Positions 1 through 10,652 of a DNA stretch of 30,673 bases are shown in pieces. This DNA is from Rhizophlyctis rosea (Eukaryota; Chytridiomycota; Chytridiomycetes; Rhizophlyctidales; Rhizophlyctidaceae). The stretch lies in NCBI GenBank assembly GCA_027596075.1, contig JADGJC010000409.1:1-30673 (forward strand). Direction: 5' to 3'. The notes beneath the pieces are model-generated. The model made no database searches. It was not told where the DNA came from and saw only the letters and a program-made list of their open reading frames with translations. How positions within the stretch are numbered: the first letter of the stretch is position 1; every line of letters begins with the position of its first letter. Made by a program: the position numbers and the translations under genes.

Positions 1-106
1 GGCCTGTCTCCGGGGCGCCCCAGGCCACGCCCCCTCGCCAGCCCCCCGGCCAGCCGGCCCCCGCCCGCCCCCCCCCCCCCGCCCCGGGCGCCGGGGCCGG
101 GGCCCC
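1..106. other. Extreme G/C-only edge segment, probable assembly or sequencing artefact
   Basis: Only 8 of the first 106 bases are A or T, and there is a run of 13 C near position 68-80 followed by short G/C palindromes. The sequence returns abruptly to normal composition at about 107. No reading frame of the adjacent hydrolase gene continues sensibly through it. A contig-end artefact is more likely than a biological GC island, but this cannot be settled from the sequence alone. Confidence 0.55.
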
Positions 107-174
107 AAATTAGCGAATTCTCTTTCTCATTGGCGATTCCACGCGGGGGTTACGGGAATGCAAGCATCACTCAC

Positions 175-1430
175 TGGACGGAATCATTCAGCGTCAACCC
201 ACGGATCTGTTGGGGAATAAAGTTCGGGTCGACGGGTTGCGTTTGATGCGTGCTGTCGCTGTACGCCAAGTTGTAGAGCGAAATTCCGACCCAGTCGACG
301 TATTGGTCTCCAGGATAGTAGGGCGTGTACGGGTCATCTCCGTTGTCCAAACGTCCGTTGTTGTTCGTGTCCAGGATTTGGGTCAATTCGGCCGGGGATG
401 CGGGAGAGTCACCGGAGTAGGGGTAACCGGTTCCAATGTTGGGACTCCAGACCATGGCTGCGATGTTACATGTGAGTTCTTTATTCATTTTTGATGACCA
501 ATATGCAACAAGAGTCCATACCAGTCAAGTTGGTCAAGCTGTGGACGTAAGTTGCCATAGTGGCAAAAGCGTTACGGAATTTGATGGGTTGTTGGCCATA
601 TGTTGTGAGCCAGTTTCCTGAAATGAGAGGGAACGTCAGCCAGGGTACCGTGTAAACAAACAAACCGGCAGTAAATAAATAAACATTGCTTTGCTCACCG
701 TTCATCTCGTGCATGAAACGAAGGAACACAGGTACACCGTAGTAAGAGTTCACACGCTTCATTTCCATGGCAAAGGCGTAGAATGTTGTCACAGGGATGG
801 TAGCAACATCGACTTGCGGGATGACGGTGATTTCGAGCATCGATCCAACCTTACTGGCTTGTTGAGCCATCCAGTCGATGGTGTCCTTCTCGAAAGTGGT
901 CGCGTCCATGTTGATAAAAGTGCTTTGAAAGCAACCATATGATTAGCAACCAGCCAACTGTGCCGAATACAACGATAAAGAGCAACATACTTGAAAATGG
1001 CGGGTTTGTGACCAATGCGATCAATAACCTGTTGCGGGCTGTCGACTTGCCATTGCAAGTCGAATCCGAACCAAAAGTTATCAGCACCGGGAGGTTCCAG
1101 CCTCGCACGGGTGCGTCCAAGGGTATTGTCCATCGTTGCGTTGAACCAGCACAATGACGAGTTCGACGATCCAGGATCGGGGATATCGACATACCCTGAA
1201 AAAGACGCAGATGAGTAAGTTTCCAACATGTGCTCAATCGATCGCATATCTGCGCAATACGCACCAGGCGGGGGTGGTGGCACCCAGACCTTCGGATGCG
1301 CAATAGCATAGTCACGGCGTTGTTTGATCAGAATTGCTTGATATGCCAGCCCACCGAACGCAGCGAAAAGCGCCACGAAAACCTTCAACCAAAAGAGCGT
1401 GTTGCATAATAGGTATTTGTTCGCGCCCAT
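175..1430 (-). CDS. GH26-like glycoside hydrolase (beta-mannanase type), type II membrane anchored, 3'-partial
   Basis: Four exons read on the minus strand: 1430-991, 922-699, 617-522 and 457-175, with introns of 68, 81 and 64 bp. A strong donor (GTGAGT) follows at 174, so the C-terminus lies outside or in the corrupted edge. Residues about 12-34 form one hydrophobic segment after a short lysine-containing N-terminus, which suggests a signal anchor with a lumenal or extracellular catalytic domain. Family signals are RFMHEMNG (Glu219, the expected acid/base in the GH26 fold), AMVWSPN at 254-260 and YVDWVGISLY near the visible end. The catalytic nucleophile Glu, expected a few dozen residues further on, is not in the window. 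The third intron has an alternative acceptor at 479, giving only 43 bp; I chose 458 because it yields a normal intron and the TAMVWSPN motif. Substrate (mannan or another beta-glucan) is inferred from the family only. Confidence 0.75.
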
Positions 1431-2804
1431 TGTGTGGTATTTTGGATGCTATGAGATATGGGGGATGGATGGGAGGGTGGTTTCCGGAGTGTCCGCTAGG
1501 GAACAGCAGCAACCTTTTCCTTCAAACTTCAACGACCGTGTGTTGACACCTAAATATGATTATGTGAAAAGAGATGGCGAAGAGGCTGCTGGTAAGGTGA
1601 GAAGGGAGAGAGGAAAAGGTTGATATAGGTTGAGCAAGAAGATGAAAACAGTCAATTCAATCATGTTCAAGCCCTTACCTGCGTTGCGGACAAGAGACTT
1701 CCCCACAGAGACTTCCCTGACGTAAGTACGAAGTGCAAGACCCGAAAATTTATTATCTCTCTTGCAAAAGAAAGAAGTGAGAAACGAGGTGCGACTTTCT
1801 CCGACTTGCAGGGTTTGTTTTTGGTGACGATGATGATGATGAGCTGATTTGTGGATTGTTCTCTGCATGAGGCATGAGTTGTCCCATTGCATGATCGAGT
1901 CTCTCTGGCTGATTTGCGGGCCGTTGCTTTCCTCTTTCTTGATGCAATTGGGTCACTTTGGGTGTTATTTTTGGGTGCCTATCCTCCGCCCTTGGGCTCT
2001 TGGACCAAGGGTCCTTGGCTTATTTCCACAGTGCAATGACGCTTTGTGTTACAGTCAACGTCTTTGATTTGACCCATTTGGGCAGCTGGGTCCATGCAGT
2101 TGAGTACCTGCGCCACGTAGGTATGGCGCCTCACTGTGGCACAACCTCTAAAAGTCTCGGCGAGAGCCAACTATTTTTGGATCGCCGTAGATTCGGGTCG
2201 AGGGCGCAGTCGAACTCGATTGAATGTGTCATCGTCCGAATGGAGCGGACTTTGTTTACCGTCACCCTTCACTACCTCTTGGTAAATTTGCAAAGACTTT
2301 TGAGTAAGTGGCATTGCTCCAATAAGACACTTTTATGAAAGCTGTTCAGATCATGCAAACCACTTCCACCTTCCCTTTCACTTCGCCCACTTTTAACCAT
2401 TCTATTCATGCTCTGGTGAAACGAACGAGCCTGACAGCACGCCAGAGGCGAATGCGGGCTAGACTGGCAATTGAGCCCTTCTGCGGAGAGTCACATTGTT
2501 TGTCTAAAACACCGAGAGCGGCGGTTAGCATCAGGTGCACACGGGCCTGTTCAGGATCTTCAATCATTTGTGCTGGCAATTGTTCAAATATCAGGCTGTG
2601 CTGATGGGAATCATGGTAGAATACAAAGTGCTTCTATTCACAACGTGGAGTACATCGCGCACTTGACTCGGCTGACCGCAGAATGCTACAAGCATATCAT
2701 AGCACTAATGACACAAGAGATGGTATCTAAGATATCTACACTACAAATTCGAAACGACCCACATCTAAGTCTATTGCGTCGTCACCCCTCCTCCATCACG
2801 CCCC
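1431..2804. other. Intergenic region, no gene recognised
   Basis: About 1.37 kb between the start of the hydrolase gene and the 3' end of the SDR gene, both on the minus strand. It should contain the hydrolase promoter and the SDR 3' UTR. Open frames of 60-126 codons exist on both strands, but none shows a family motif or a protein-like composition. A short GAT microsatellite lies near 1827-1842. Confidence 0.5.
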
Positions 2805-4045
2805 TCACTGTGCTTTCAATTTAGAAGCCTCGTACTTCTTGATGGCTGCTGCATAGGAATTGGCTCCAGCAACAAACCGTGCCAACTTGAATGGTAGAAG
2901 GCGGAAGAGAGGGAACAAGTACTTGGCCACCAGCCCCACCGCATACCTACAGCAATGGTGATTGAGCATGAAAACTCCAGAATATGAGCCCAAGGGGTCT
3001 CTCTTGCCCGCACTAACCTCTCCCAAGGAACCTTGCTAGCGACCGTCTCCTCCAAAACCCTAACCACCTCATCCACCTCCACAGTCGCAGGTCCCATGAG
3101 CGTCTTTGTCTCATACGCCTTCCTCATCTTCTTCATAGTCTCCACACCATAGACATCCCGGATGGCAGGATCAACCTTCTCAATCCGTGATTCAAAATCC
3201 GCAAATGCATTGATGGCAAGAGGTGTTCTGGAGAATGTAGGTCCAACAACTGAAACGAGGATGTTGAAAGGGTCCACTTCGATGCGGAGTGTCATTGCGA
3301 ATGCTTCGATTGCGTGTTTGGAGGAAGAGTATGCGGAGATGGCGTAGGATGTCATTCTGGATGCGGAGTAAGGTGAATCATTAGTCACGGCTGTTGTTCT
3401 AATAGAGGGTGAGGGCGTTTTGCAATGCACTTACGTTCCGGCAACGGAGGAGACGAACACTACACGAGGCTTGACAGCATCTTCACTAGTCCGTGCCTTT
3501 GCAGTCTTTCGCAAAAGAGGCAGGAATGCCTTTGTCATTGCTACATGACCGAAGAAGTTCACATCCATGATCTTGCGGTACTCTTCCATTGACGTCCATT
3601 CAATGACATGGCCACCGGATACTCCAGCGTTGTTGATTAGTGCACTATACGGGATGTCGTCAGTGTGCTGTGGGTGTGGAACGCAGAAAAGAAACGGGGG
3701 TCCTACTAGATTCCTCCGGGAGAGAGCTTCTCTACTTCCTCCTTGAACCTTTGCACACTTTCGGGTTTGGTGATGTCCACAGAGAAGATCTTCAGGGTGG
3801 GCAACTGCTCCTTCTGTAAACCTTCGGCACCGGCGGACGTTAGGCATGTAGCGTGGACTTGCCACCCTGCTCGGGCTAGCCTGAGGGCGAGGAGGTTGCC
3901 GAAGCCGGTGTCGCAGCCCTGGTGGTTTTGACAGGGTGTCATGATCAGGAACGGTGACGTTGATTACTAACGCACATTTTGGAGGTCATCATACCGTTAT
4001 GATGACTGGACCTTGGGGCGGGAGTGCGGAATAAGCTAGACCCAT
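2805..4045 (-). CDS. Short-chain dehydrogenase/reductase, retinol-dehydrogenase/11-beta-HSD-like
   Basis: Five exons: 4045-3995, 3918-3707, 3644-3435, 3356-3018 and 2946-2805, with introns of 76, 62, 78 and 71 bp. The joined frame gives 317 aa ending in TGA. The Rossmann dinucleotide motif TGCDTGFG (residues 17-24) is created exactly across intron 1, ALINNAG (89-95) across intron 2, and the catalytic Ser153/154 and Tyr167-x3-Lys171 (YSSSK) flank intron 3. This is a classical SDR oxidoreductase of the steroid/retinol dehydrogenase branch, expected to use NAD(P)(H) on a hydrophobic alcohol or ketone. The last exon encodes a hydrophobic stretch (VGLVAKYLFPLFRLLPF), compatible with membrane association at the ER or lipid droplets. 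The precise substrate cannot be told. It is divergent from the ERD2 gene, about 1.1 kb away. Confidence 0.9.
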
Positions 4046-5176
4046 TTTGTTGAGAGGTTGGTTGAGGAATGAGGATGTCAATTAGTCTTTGGGAGTGTGG
4101 GGTTGCAAAGGTTCAACGAGATCGCGAGAGAGGCTTGGCGGGTTCTGGCGAATGCTCGGAGATCCAAAAAGACACAATTCACCATGCTGAAGGACTCAGA
4201 AGGAGGACACAGTTTTGACGAGGGCGAACAACTTGAGGTGAGTTTCTCCCCTCAGTGGTGGTGGACAGAGTGGAGAGCGTTTGACAGTCTCCTGTTGGAA
4301 TTGCATTGTGATGGGTTATGGACAATACAACTCCATTGCGATGCCGGTTCGCACTGTCAGATCAACCATCAAGTGGGCAAGGATTACTAGCTCTTTATAC
4401 TGATAACAATGTCAAAGATCAGGACAAACCATCTCGCAGGCCTTGCAAGACAGTTATCTTCACGAGTTCAAGTGATGAAGTGGACCAAGGGTACCATTCA
4501 CCGGTGCGAAATCCATTCTGAAGTGCCGTCATGCAAATGCGCACTACCCCATTGCCCACAAGCTCTGGAGTCCGGTCTGAGAGGCTTCCCTGAAGTCTAA
4601 GACTCTCACACAAGTCAACCAAAAAGATGTCACCATGGCATGAAACGGTAGTGAGAAGTAAGTGAATCTTCTCCTCCGCGATTAATATGGTGGTCAATAA
4701 GCTCTATATTGCTGCCTTTCCAAACTTATGATTGAAATTTCATCAGGTTGCATAACGCAACGTCCGAATTTCGGTGTAAAGGGAAGATCAGCTTGAATGT
4801 CTGAAGGGAAAGAAGGGAGTAGGGAACTGGAGGCTTTTTATTCACCCCACATTCGGTGGTGCTTGCTGAGTAAGTGGTTTGGTGAATGGAGTGGGATTGG
4901 GCGGATGGAATGTGGCTGGGCGCGTCATGGCGCCGTCCACCTCCTCCACGTTGTAGTTGTTTCGTGTGTTTTCCCTCCCATCTTCATGCATGTCAACACC
5001 CTAACGCTTGCTTGTGATAAGTAAGAATATAGGTATGTACATATGACGCGCGGGATTAGTTGTAAGGACTAGCACTCGAAGGCTTTGTGCTTGGACGCGG
5101 TCAAAAAGTTGATGGCGTCAAACTAAATTCCAACCTGTCCGACGACTCTAGATCGCGATCCACAAACGACGCAAAG
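4046..5176. other. Divergent intergenic region between the SDR and ERD2 genes
   Basis: About 1.1 kb that must hold the promoters and 5' UTRs of two divergent genes. Several open frames of 60-97 codons are present, none with recognisable motifs. I see no RNA gene or repeat here. Confidence 0.5.
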
Positions 5177-6102
5177 ATGAATATCTTTCGGTTGGTTGCA
5201 GACTTGCTGCACCTGGCATCAATATTCATTTTGCTTATGAAAATAACGAAGACGCGGTCAGCTGCCGGTGAGTGGACACGACAAAAACAAAACGACGTAG
5301 CTGGGAATGGAGGAAGCCGCTACTGTTGGGCGCGCGCCGTCTACCCTCACGCCTTCCAGTCCCGCCACACGAATATGCCTCTCACAAATTGATCCTGCTT
5401 CTCACAGGAATATCATTCAAAACCCAAGCCCTCTACGCCGTCGTCTTCTGCACCCGCTATGTGGACCTCTTCACAACATACATATCCCTGTACAACTCCC
5501 TCATGAAGGTCTTCTTCATCGGATCAGCCTTCTACATCCTCTACCTGATGAAAATGCGCTACAAAGCAACATGGGATCCCAAACTCGACACGCTGCGTGT
5601 CGAGTTCCTAGTCGTACCTTGCGCGCTTTTGGCATTGATTGCTAATTCGAAGTTCACGGTTCGAGAGGTGGGTGTTCGCGATCAATGCGACATGAGAGTT
5701 GTAGTCAAACGGACGACGACAAGATGGAAATTGATTGAAATTCCACCAGGTGCTATGGGCCTTCTCAGTCTACCTCGAAGCAGTCGCAATCCTACCGCAA
5801 CTTTTCCAAGTACAGCGAACAGGCGAGGCCGAAACAATCACCAGTCATTACATGTTTGCGTTGGGCGGGTACCGCGCCCTCTACTTGCTCAACTGGATTT
5901 ATCGCTACTTTGCCGAAAACCACTTTGATCCCATCGCGGTTTTGGCGGGGTTGGTACAGACCGCTCTCTACTGTGATTTCTTCTACGTTTATTTCAACAA
6001 GTGAGTTGGGTGGTTTGTGAATGCGTTGTGGTAGGAGCGTGAAAACTGATGTTTGTTCTTTGTAGGGTATTAAAGGGGAAGAGGTTCACACTACCTGCAT
6101 AG
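5177..6102 (+). CDS. ERD2: ER lumen protein-retaining receptor (KDEL/HDEL receptor)
   Basis: Four exons: 5177-5267, 5408-5667, 5750-6000 and 6066-6102, with introns of 140, 82 and 65 bp. The joined frame gives 212 aa, the usual family length. The protein is a seven-helix membrane receptor that binds C-terminal K/HDEL signals of escaped ER chaperones in the Golgi and returns them to the ER in COPI vesicles. Diagnostic stretches are [16 protein letters not shown] at the start, FCTRYVDLF, the AILPQLFQ segment, [17 protein letters not shown], and the cytoplasmic tail ending KGKRFTLPA, close to the canonical KGKK-x-x-LPA tail with its lysines for COPI retrieval. Every exon junction restores a conserved residue. 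The start codon gives the canonical N-terminus. It converges on the arrestin-SH3 gene. Confidence 0.97.
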
Positions 6103-7090
6103 ATTCGTTTTTTTTGTAGATATAATTGTCGGGTGTATCCGATGTCAATATAGCAATTTGATTGTGAGGAATTTACAGACTTCTTACATGCGTGCTTCAT
6201 GTCGTCACCCCTGCTCGGGTCCCAGCTGCTCCTCAAAAGGTCTAGACACTAAGATTTGCACCAACTGCCCGCGATCTACACAGATTTGCACTTGGTACTT
6301 GAGCGGAAGGAAATACTGTGGTGTCGATCTGCGATTTCCCTATTGATTGGCCGAAGGTAGTGTTGAAAAAAATTGGGATTGGCGCAGATCTGTGGTGGGT
6401 GGCGATCCGAACAACATCCACCTCAATGACTGGCCAAACCAACGCAGAGGTCGAACTACCTTTCCTCAAAGTCCTGAAACACCAAAATACCGCGGCTCCC
6501 ACTTCCTTGAAGAGGTAAGCGTTCGCAAAACGAAAAGTAAAAACGATAATTTACAAGGGCGCAATAAAGAGGACTTATCGCATAGCAAACTATAAGTACA
6601 AATTTGAAAACATCTAATGTAAGGAGAATTTGAGGTAAGAACTAAGGCCTCAAACCCTTTATCTAAATAACTGTAAATAATGGATGCAAGAAGATTTTCC
6701 GATCCTTATCTATGCAGCAGCTCCAACCTTTGACTCGTCCGCCCATAACCTCGTACAGCGTGCACATGGTACTGTGAATTCGCCTCTCAGGACGTTGCGA
6801 CTGCTTCGCGGTCGACAGGGTGTTGGTACGACGGCTAAATTCCGCGGAGAAGGACGTGTGAGAGGTTGTGCAACGGATGGAACTATCAAAAATGCGGGGC
6901 TCTGTATGGGCCAACTACATACCCAGTGACGGTTGCGTCAAGAACGAACTTTCTGGTCTGCGATCTTTCAAGCAATCGACCCATAGCTGATACCGTTGTT
7001 CACATCGGCACAGGAACCTCCAGTCCCCCGCTTTGTGTTGCAGTTGTTGGGTGGCTCGCAGTGGCTGGTTGTAAAACGTATCAAGAACAT
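6103..7090. other. Convergent intergenic region, no gene recognised
   Basis: About 1 kb between the stop codons of two convergent genes (ERD2 and the arrestin-SH3 gene), so mostly 3' UTR and terminator sequence. Open frames of 60-86 codons on both strands look like chance. No tRNA-like B box was found by eye. Confidence 0.5.
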
Positions 7091-8918
7091 TCAGTCATCT
7101 TGTAGGCTCGAACAACCACCAAAAAAAAAAGGGAATATGTGATAAAAGTGAAGCAAATGAAGATTTACATTGGACGCATTGAAATCTTCCCGTTTTGGAA
7201 ACCCGACAATAGGCGGAAGGTTGTTCTCAGGAGCAAATTGAAGGTGGTGGATAGGTACGATGCCTGCTGTGGATCGTGTCTCGTTTTCACATAGTGCCCA
7301 GCCGTCTTTGAATGATTTTCTGTTTGCCGTCACCGGTATTTAGCACGTCTGCTACCTCCGCCTTAAAACCTGCAACAAAACCAAGAAAACTCACCTAATC
7401 TGCACAACATCATTCTCCCCAACCGCAATCTCATCCGGTCGATTAGGCAAATAAGCATACAAAGCCTTGAACCTCCCCTGAATAACCGACGGCGTCTCTC
7501 CCAACAGCGCAACCTTAATCTCATTCTCCGACCTCTCCATCCCCCCTTCCCCCTCATCCACCTCCATATGCTTCACAACATTCTCCTTCCCCTCCCCTTC
7601 CTGACTACTCGGGTCCTCAATATCCCCCAACGCAGAGTCCGCTCGCTCTTTCATGGCTTTTTTCTTTATCAGTCTGTTTTTCGTGAATTCTAGAGAATCG
7701 TCCCGTGCGAGTTCTGGTACGAATTCCCGCCCTCCGTTTCCTGAGTCTGGCATGACGATGTCTAGGGGGACTTCTACTACTGTGCAGGGTCTTTCTTCTC
7801 CGTCTAACTCAACCACCAAGCGTACAACATGGGTGTTTCCGAGTATTTGGGTGCGCATTGTGGGGGCTGCATCACGGGGTACCTGCAAGTTCATTGATCG
7901 GACAATGGGCGCGGAAGACATTTCTGGACTCAAACCGGTAGACCAGTTATGTTCTCGTACGGCGTGGAGTTCTCGGGTGGCGGGGTTGCTGAGGTTGACG
8001 ACTTGAAGCATTGTTTGGAATGTTGTTGTTTCGCGGAGGGAGAGTGTGACGCGGGCGATTGACTTTTTGACGACGGATTGGGCGATGACAACGCATTCGA
8101 TACCGTCTCCGGGTAGGCATGCCCTTCTGGACATGGAGAGGTTCCATCTTACTTCGCCTGAATCCACTGTTCGGAGGGCGATGGGCCACAATTCTCTGCG
8201 GGGACTGCCGGGTGCAACAACATTCCCTGTGACAAAGGGGAAGGGGAACAGGAGTCGGCTTGCACGGCCAGGTTGAGTAACGATGACTTCGACATTTGTG
8301 GTGGTGGAGACTCGTTTGGAGGTCAGGAAACCGGCGCTGTGAGATGCTGAGGCACGGAGACTGTATCTGATAGATGCTGATCCACCGTATGCTTTTTCAA
8401 CGTTACTTCCAGCTGAGCCATCATATGTGTATGTGGGAGGGAGGTTTCTGAGGTTCAACTTTCGGATGCCCATACGCTGTTGGTGATGAGTCAGCATTTC
8501 AAGCATGTAAACAAGTGCATGTAAACAAACAGAGGAGGCTCTACAGACCTCAGTTTGAATGACAAAGGGCAAAGTGTGAGTTCCTGCAGGCAAAATACCA
8601 CCCTTTCCTTTAACTGTACTGTCGAAGACTGTTACGGCTTCACTGATCATGGGTTTGGGGCCTTTTGTATGAAACTGTCAGCACTTCGAACATCATATGG
8701 TGTGAATTGCCGAGATACGTACTGAGCGTGTATGGTCGCGTTGGGTCGTCGTTTTCCAACCAAGTCGCTTCCTTTTCACCATGGAAGGCCACACTGACAC
8801 GGATATCAGGAACCGGCTTTGACAGAGTCAGCTTCACGATGCCCCGAATTGGCTGACCGGCCTCCACTGTAACGTTGGAACCCACGTCGGGATGAATGGT
8901 CAGAGCTTTAATAGACAT
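7091..8918 (-). CDS. Arrestin-domain (alpha-arrestin-like) protein with C-terminal SH3 domain
   Basis: Four exons: 8918-8723, 8661-8549, 8476-7395 and 7319-7091, with introns of 61, 72 and 75 bp; 539 aa as modelled. Residues about 1-105 form an arrestin N-type beta-sandwich (IHPDVGSNVTVEAGQPIRG, LPAGTHTLPFVIQTE). About 110-360 resemble an arrestin C domain. About 360-435 are acidic and low complexity. Residues 438-493 are an SH3 domain: ALYAY at 441-445, the acidic ENDVVQI segment, a Trp at 471 (DGWAL) and GIVPIHHLQ, where the usual final Tyr of the SH3 fold is His. The SH3 domain is spliced across the last intron. Alpha-arrestins are usually adaptors for ubiquitin-dependent traffic of membrane proteins; here SH3 could recruit proline-rich endocytic or actin proteins (inference). 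The C-terminal 25 codons look like intron translation, so a further intron from a GTAAAT donor after residue Asn514 or so is possible. Confidence 0.85.
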
Positions 8919-10652
8919 TGTATCTCTTTACGTTGAGCAGAAGCAAGCAGGTGTGTTGAGCACGGTGGTGGGTCTGCTTGTCTGCGACCGCAAATGAGGG
9001 TGAATGTCGCAAGTAACGCCTTCTCAACCAGCGAAATGAGCAAGTCAACAAGTCCAAGAGCAAACAAGCCAAGGATTTTGGAGCGACCTTCATGGGAACA
9101 TTTTTGACAAAACCTTCGTGGCATCCACAAACCGGTGCATGCAAGTTTCGGTGCGACACATCCGGAGTTGGGGATGGTTGTGGTCATCGCGAATTTGTTC
9201 TGGTGTTCACATCTTGGTTGAGCCACTCATTTTGGCCCGGACGCCACATGTGCAATCCAGGATTGTCAAAATCGCCTTGATAAGTAGAGATGATAGGCAG
9301 TTCGTCCCCCTTCAATGTTATGCCATCTATGGAGTAGTCTATGCATGGGTCCAGGCCTTTGCTGATGCACCAATGAATGTATGAGATGGTCGACATGGGT
9401 GTCCGTCAATGTGCGGAGCAGCTCTTTCAGTTGCTGCCAATGGCGACTGGACCCTCACCGTCTTCATCTGCAACCTTGCAACCCACTCGCCCAATGTCTG
9501 AGGCGGCAGACACCTACTCAGCGCCAGTTTGATATCATGCCTGCTTGAAAGGACCTACCGGTGTACAGCTGCTCATGAATTGCATACTCATGAAAGCATT
9601 TGATGACTGCCAACACCTTAGAAGTCAGAGAGATAGAGAGCGCCTAAGCCAATAAGGGGCGACACATGCTTCGGACACCAAAGGAGCCTCAGCCTTCCGT
9701 GTGATGCGTATCCATGGACTGCGTACTTACACAGATACAGAGGCTTTTGTGGCAACAGTTCCTGAGTTCAAAGCGAGGCTGAAAACTAGCATTTGGACTT
9801 GGAATTGCAAGTAGCGATGCCCCATCTCCTCATCCCTCTTTATGAGAATATCGCAATGTATTCCAGGAGCTGGGCGCCGTGCGACCCGGATTGGATTGAA
9901 CGTGGCATCCGCTTGTCGAGAATTTGATTGTTATGTCCGTCCATTCTTCAGTAAGTTCCTGGCTTTTCCAGTTCTATACATAGAGAGTACATTCAACAGC
10001 AACCTCGAACAGTAACTCTTCAGTGGTAGGTTGCCTTCATGACTAGTCCGGATGAACCGGAATGATAAGGGTTCCAATAAGGTGTGGAGATCACAGATTG
10101 ATTAACTTCCGGTAGTACAAAGCTGTGGATAGAACAAGGCATTGACGTGATGCACATGGGTTGCTCACCCGAGCAGCTCCATCCCCTAGCCACACGGCCG
10201 ACACCAGCCACGAGCTCCGGAACGCTGTCTCCTGTTGACCCGAACTAGGTAGTCCAGACCTGGCATTTTCCCACGCACACAATTGAACAGTGCGTTCATC
10301 ACCTATGTTTATGCCATCATAATGACCTCGTAGGGTGGTCGCTTTTCCCGTATTAGTAGCACTATAGAGTAAACACTTGACAAGGGGTTATTGTCTGCAC
10401 ATTGTAGAGCGAAACACTGCTGTGTTCTTTTTTCTGTAACCAGTCGCCTGGTACACGGTGCTAAGGTGGGTGGACGAAAAAGTGCATAGCAGACGTCCGC
10501 GATTTCGATCAGACTTTGCAACCCGCTGTGTTCTATGGTTTGGCACATACATAATAGACCACATGTGCACTCGAACACTACGGACTCAAATACTCACTAC
10601 TGACTTGCTCAAACTAGAACACTACAAAAACGGGTTCAATACGTACACCAAA
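8919..10652. other. Divergent intergenic region between arrestin-SH3 and ELL genes
   Basis: About 1.7 kb, the longest gap in the gene-dense half, holding two divergent promoters. A minus-strand frame at 9184-9396 has an almost protein-like composition (for example PGLHMWRPGQNEWLNQ), but it has a stop 12 nt upstream of its Met, no usable splice partner that I could find, and no family match. I see no RNA gene. Confidence 0.45.

Noticed and set aside
479..521. Short third intron of the hydrolase gene ending at 479
   Set aside because: 43 bp is shorter than every other intron seen; the acceptor at 458 gives 64 bp and the family motif AMVWSPN.
3250..3708. Splicing the SDR second intron at the CACAG acceptor nearer the donor
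   Set aside because: The phase does not fit the only good donor; the TATAG acceptor restores IYALINNAG in frame.
9184..9396. Minus-strand frame with near-natural composition
   Set aside because: A stop codon lies just upstream of the Met, no splice partner was found, and no family resemblance was recognised.
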